From: Chamaecrista fasciculata
Lineage: Eukaryota; Streptophyta; Magnoliopsida; Fabales; Fabaceae
Reading direction: 5' to 3'
NCBI GenBank assembly: GCA_003254925.1
Contig: QANZ01039209.1
Location: forward strand, 24,071-88,070
Length of the DNA stretch: 64,000 nt
Shown here: one piece after another, positions 59,915 through 64,000 of the stretch
How the letters are laid out: every line of letters starts with the position of its first letter
Numbering within the stretch: the stretch's first letter is position 1
Notes under the pieces: generated by a model
Told to the model about the DNA's origin: nothing
Database searches by the model: none
The model's input: only the letters and a program-made list of their open reading frames with translations
Program-made: the position numbers and the translations under genes

Positions 59915-61624
59915 TCAACGTTTTGAATATTGAGGGGCTTTCCGAGCTTTCTTTAGACCAACTTTCTTCCTCTCAACCACTCTTGAATCTCTGGTCAAGA
60001 GCCCTTCTTGTCTCAGAGGCCTTCTATGGTCTTCACTCACCCTCAGCAAAGCACGAGCAATGCCAAGGGAGATTGCTTGAGCCTGGCCAGAGAGGCCACC
60101 ACCCTCAGCTTTAACAAAAACATCATAACTATTTTCATAGCCCAAAGTTATTAATGGGACCCTTATGTATTGCAGCCACAATGGATTTCCCTGAAGATAT
60201 TCCTGTACAACATTATCAGGCAAAAGAATATTAGCAGGACAAGTCAACAAATCAGATGAGAAGACCTAAAGCACATGCAAATTCAACAATCAGATGCCTG
60301 CCAAATATATTCACCCTAATTGGCAAAGTACAAAGCAGTAAAAAAATGCCGCGGCATTTTCAGATTCCAGTTCAAGCATTTTTCCCCTTAAATAAGGCAC
60401 TATATGTGAGAAGTTTCTTCATGTGATTAAAAATTTAAATCACCCAGTAAGTGATAACCCTGCGGCCTGCGTTCACAAATATGGCTCTGTGAGCTTCATC
60501 TTGGATAAAAGATATAATCATCAATTGGGTATTCTGTCACATCTCTGTCTCTCATATTTCCATCTGATACAGAGACAAGACATATATCACCAGTAATATC
60601 TCAAGATTACAAAATGAACAACTGAACCTATTCAGTTCTACATGCCATTATACCCTAGTCATCCTTCCAGGAATAAGGCCATACTGGTTCTTGGATCAAA
60701 CATCAGGCAGGTATTCAACAATGTCTGTCATTCAACAGAATTAAAATGAACCATAGATTCAGATGTGTGACAAGCAGACACTGCCAGCGGGAAAAATATG
60801 GGAACTTGCTCTAGATAATAAGAAATTGTGCTGTTTCCACCAGTTCCACCCCAGATTAATTAGAGATTTTTAGTCAAGGTACACTTGTTTCCAAATCTAT
60901 CAAGGTAAGTCTTTATCCTCTAGCAACGGCTTGACCTTAGCATCTTTTATGCGTAAATGTATCTCAAGCCTAGGTACTTTTTATGTTTATCACTAACAGC
61001 CCCAAATGCCAAACAGTTTAACTTTTAAACCTGTAAGAGAGAGCCAAAGCCACAAATCCTAGGTATACGGCAAATATTAGAAAGTCATTTGCTTACACTC
61101 TAACATAAACCCGAACCCATCTTCACAGATGATGTCAAGACATCACATGGGAACTCGGCACCTCGATTTTAGGCTAATCGGATAGAAAAATAAGAACAGA
61201 CAAACATTGAAGATTGAAAAACGTAGTTAAAAATCTATCTCAACATTGGCATCCATGAAATAAACAAAGATAGAAAGACAGAGGATGAGACCTTAGCGTC
61301 ACGGTAATTGATAATGAATTTGCCAGATCCTTCCTGAAGAACAACCCGAGCAGTGGCGCTTTTCCGGCGACCGGTGCCTATGATTGTTTGAGCGGCGAAA
61401 CCGCCGGGAAGCCTGGATTTGACGTATCTTTTGAGGTCAGCAGTTTCCAATTCCGGCGGAGAAGCGACTGCGGCGGAAGCAACAACCGAGGGCATTCTGG
61501 GGAAATGAGAGATCGAGAGGGATTGGGTTTTTGAAAAAGAGAGCGTTTTAGGTTTCTGAGAAACATGAGAAGAGAAGGAGAGACAAGAGAAAGAAGATGT
61601 AAGGGAAGATAGGGAAAGTGCCAT
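59915..61624 (-). CDS. RPS9: Plastid 30S ribosomal protein S9 (bS9c)
   Basis: Two exons, 61624-61292 and 60202-59915, join in phase 0 (1.09-kb intron) to give 206 aa, close to the Arabidopsis protein. The first about 50 residues are a Ser-rich plastid transit peptide ([19 protein letters not shown]). The S9 core follows: [50 protein letters not shown], and the canonical basic tail ending [12 protein letters not shown], which reaches the ribosomal P-site tRNA. Structural part of the chloroplast small subunit. Confidence 0.97.
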
Positions 61625-61747
61625 TGTTAGTGAGCTCCGTCAATGCCCTAATACACTTTGAGAAGAATCGAAGCTCAGTTGGATAAACGAAGAAGATATG
61701 GGTGAAGCCAGCGAAAGGGGATAAGGAGTCACCATACAGCGATAGTA
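61625..61747. other. Region between RPS9 and the gap
   Basis: Probable RPS9 5' leader and promoter start, interrupted by the assembly gap. Confidence 0.5.
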
Positions 61748-61987
61748 NNNNNNNNNNNNNNNNNNNNNNNNNNNNNNNNNNNNNNNNNNNNNNNNNNNNN
61801 NNNNNNNNNNNNNNNNNNNNNNNNNNNNNNNNNNNNNNNNNNNNNNNNNNNNNNNNNNNNNNNNNNNNNNNNNNNNNNNNNNNNNNNNNNNNNNNNNNNN
61901 NNNNNNNNNNNNNNNNNNNNNNNNNNNNNNNNNNNNNNNNNNNNNNNNNNNNNNNNNNNNNNNNNNNNNNNNNNNNNNNNNNNNNNN
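61748..61987. other. Assembly gap (240 Ns)
   Basis: A run of Ns of exactly 240 bases; true length unknown. Confidence 0.99.
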
Positions 61988-62131
61988 CGACGAAGTCGAT
62001 GGGATCCTCAGCCAGAGTCGAACGACCAAAGCGGCGACGACGGAGAATCGGGAAGCGGAAAGAGGAAGAGGAAGTCTCGTTGGGCTGACGAGGAAGAGGA
62101 AGTACCACTCTTTGTGGTTGGGTATAGATAA
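61988..62131 (+). pseudogene. N-terminal fragment of splicing factor SF1 (branch-point binding protein)
   Basis: Directly after the gap one frame reads RRSRWDPQPESNDQ, then SGSGKRKRKSRWADEEEE, and stops at 62131. In plant SF1 two such SRW segments precede the KH domain; the basic KRKSRW is the U2AF-ligand motif whose Trp docks into U2AF65. Plant SF1 continues as RWADDEPKP and a KH/QUA2 domain, but here identity ends after the Ala-Asp and a stop follows within 16 codons. No KH domain is found downstream. The start is hidden by the gap. It is either a truncated copy or a gene cut by later insertion. Confidence 0.6.
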
Positions 62132-63131
62132 GTTTTAATATGTTGCATATAGATCCTATTTCAGTCTATTTCATCTTATTTTGCCACCTCATGATCCTAG
62201 TCACTATGCCACATCATACTTAACGGTTAAATATGAATGAAATTCACCAAGGGACTAACGGTGAAACCTTTTGAGAAGTTATGGGACCAAAATTGCAACA
62301 AAAAAAGTTATGGGACCAAAATGAAACCTTTGTCATAGTTTTGGGATCAAAAGTGCACTTAAGCCTAATTTATTTATTTTAGATTTGAAGGTGCTAGCTT
62401 ACTACTCTTTAAGATAGTTGCTAACCAAATTCATTATAAATATATACAAATTGATATTTAGTTATCATATCAAAAGTTTAGGTAATGAGTGAGAATTTGA
62501 TAATTTTCGTAACAAATAATTTTGAATTTAGGAGGGTTTTGGATGAAAATGTTTATTCTAGTGTGAATCTAGAAGTAAAGGATGAATTATATTGTGGGTT
62601 GATGAAATATCTATATTCAAATCAAATTTGTATTTGGGTATAGACTTGTAATGATGTAAATTAGGATGTGAATAATGAATTTGATGTCAAACTTTAGCAT
62701 GACTTATTTGAGGTGTTGAGCAGTGGACACTTTGAAGCAGGAATGCAATTTTGAATTTGAATGTCGAGGCATTTTAATGAAATTGAGGTTTATGTTGATA
62801 GAGACAAACTGTTAGAGGGAAACAGTTTGTTTGGTGACATGCATCATGAAGAAGAAGAAGAAGAAGAAATATAATGGAGAAGGAAAACAGAATATCACCA
62901 TTTGGAATTTAGAGGCAAGACGAAATCACAGAGTCTATCTAGCATGTCAATTTCTCTTTAAAGAAAGTGATTTAATCATATCTAAAAATTCAGATTAACA
63001 TGATTATGAACCAAATTTTCAACATGTCAAGCAGAAGCAATGAATCATGAATGTGAGAGTAATGTGTAATTATTGGAATACTCAAAATGTCTATAGGAAA
63101 CTCTGCATTTAATGAACCATTAGAATTAATT
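62132..63131. other. Intergenic, repeat-like
   Basis: The first 250 bases contain the phrase tgggaccaaaa several times (62280-62350), typical of plant MITE or MULE ends, suggesting insertion next to the SF1 fragment. A GAA microsatellite lies near 62850-62868. No gene seen; 63132 is the MATE stop. Confidence 0.5.
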
Positions 63132-63428
63132 TTAATTGATGGGTGATTGATCATATGTAATTGCTCCACCCCATTTCTTCACGCGACTCTCTGCTTGTTC
63201 AGCCTGTACATTCCACATACATACATAAATTTTTTTTTTGGCCTGAACATACATACATACATACATACATAAATTTAACGACTGCAAAAATCAGACTAAA
63301 TAAAAGTAAGCTACTAGATAAGAAAATAAATTATGACTTACTTCTCTTTTCCAATTGGTTAATGAAGTGACGACTACCAGGATTATGGTCTGCAGAAGTG
63401 TGCCTCCTATCATCCCAGACCAAATACC
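63132..63428 (-). CDS. MATE transporter (DETOXIFICATION family), last two exons
   Basis: Minus-strand exons 63428-63342 and 63203-63132, each a multiple of three with clean GT-AG borders. They read [20 protein letters not shown], then TSLTNWKRE, then [18 protein letters not shown] and a stop. This is the last membrane helix and cytoplasmic tail of plant MATE (DTX) proteins, where SGMxxGTxxQT and TNWxKEA are conserved. MATEs export organic cations, flavonoids or organic acids in exchange for H+. Upstream exons must lie beyond 64000, after an intron that holds a MITE. Individual exons are too short to show as ORFs. Confidence 0.85.
63225..63272. repeat. CATA tetranucleotide repeat
   Basis: Two runs of acat/cata either side of a T-run in the last MATE intron. 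Confidence 0.8.
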
Positions 63429-63478
63429 CTAAATACAATAATTAAATAGTAAAATTAGATTAATATTGATATGGCAAA

Positions 63479-63911
63479 TAGAGGTGTTCGCGGGGTAAGT
63501 TAGGTTAAATTCCAGCTCATAAAAAATTATAGTTTGCGTGGATTGACTCATCCAACCTGCAACTCGTGGTGAGCTGCCAACCTACTTTATTTAAAAAAAA
63601 TTATGAAAATTTAAACCCCTAAAAATATGTGAAGTCACCCACATATGCAAATGTTCTTTTTCTTTAATTAGTTTATTATAGAAGTTTTTTTTCATGAAAA
63701 ATATTTTTAATTTACAAAAATGGGGAAAAATGGCAAAAAAAATTGGTGACTAGTGGATTAAGTGAGCTAACCCGACTCACCAACTTGTTGAGTCAGGTTG
63801 GCCAAACTCTGGCTGACTTAGGATTCTGGCTCGCGTGAGCTAGTCCGAGTAAGTCGCAACCTGTGGTAAAGCCAACTCGAGTGAGTCAAACTGTCTCACT
63901 TTGACGGCTCT
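63479..63911. mobile_element. Possible hAT-like MITE in the MATE intron
   Basis: Ends TAGAGGTGTTC and, inverted, TAGAGCCGTCA, with internal repeats of gactca/gagtc and aacc; resembles hAT MITEs. No matching target duplication found. Confidence 0.4.
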
Positions 63912-64000
63912 ACTTAGTCATTTAGAAAGTAAAAGTGATTTTTGCCGAAAAAGAAAACAAGAAGAATATGTGAAGAGTTTTGAAATCATGGCCCTTCAAT

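Noticed and set aside
1-64000. tRNA, rRNA or CRISPR features
   Set aside because: No complete cloverleaf with both promoter boxes, no rRNA sequence and no regularly spaced repeats were seen; A/B-box-like sites found belong to SINEs.

Overview
This is nuclear DNA from a flowering plant, almost certainly a eudicot. Host genes have plant-type GT-AG introns and AT-rich intergenic sequence, and include the plant-specific families CYP82, CYP74A (allene oxide synthase), a wall-associated kinase-like receptor and plastid-targeted proteins. The repeats are plant-type too: MULE, hAT and Harbinger-like elements, L1-type LINE with RNase H, and SINEs. I cannot name the species. One assembly gap (Ns) lies at 61748-61987.

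Layout. 1-4140: the right part of a Mutator-like element (MULE) with a MudrA-like transposase (+), internal satellites, and a convergent second gene for a GRF zinc-finger/membrane protein (-), ending in a terminal repeat. 4769-17069: two CYP82 cytochrome P450 genes on +, with a 3' fragment of a third between them, split by a young intact 6-kb L1-type LINE (8279-14324, minus strand, 14-bp target duplication). 17.2-25.3 kb: a short LINE-derived element, a small unidentified 111-aa gene, a 1.8-kb Harbinger-like element and a 660-bp hAT MITE. 25398-29738: a WAKL14-type receptor kinase (+), three exons. 31997-33586: single-exon allene oxide synthase (-). 33.7-39.7 kb: gene-free, with a SINE, an old hAT MITE, a 147-bp palindrome with 73-bp perfect arms, and a possible Helitron end. 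39741-41976: plastid octanoyltransferase LIP2p (-), four exons, with a hAT MITE in intron 2. 44338-45845: plastid-type UPF0114 membrane protein (+), five exons. 46490-57359: exocyst subunit SEC3 (-), reconstructed as 25 exons encoding 892 aa. 59915-61624: plastid ribosomal protein S9 (-). 61988-62131: an N-terminal fragment of splicing factor SF1 (+) next to the gap. 63132-63428: the last two exons of a MATE transporter (-) that continues beyond the window.

The host genes do not form one pathway. AOS (jasmonate), the two CYP82s and the WAKL receptor all belong to families tied to defence or specialised metabolism, while LIP2p, RPS9 and UPF0114 are plastid proteins and SEC3 acts in exocytosis. 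The most notable non-host items are the two-gene MULE, the intact LINE with an ATGA overlap between its ORFs, the repeated hAT MITE family, and the long palindrome near 36.9 kb.

Exon boundaries were worked out by hand from splice sites, reading-phase continuity and remembered family sequences. No alignment or database search was run.
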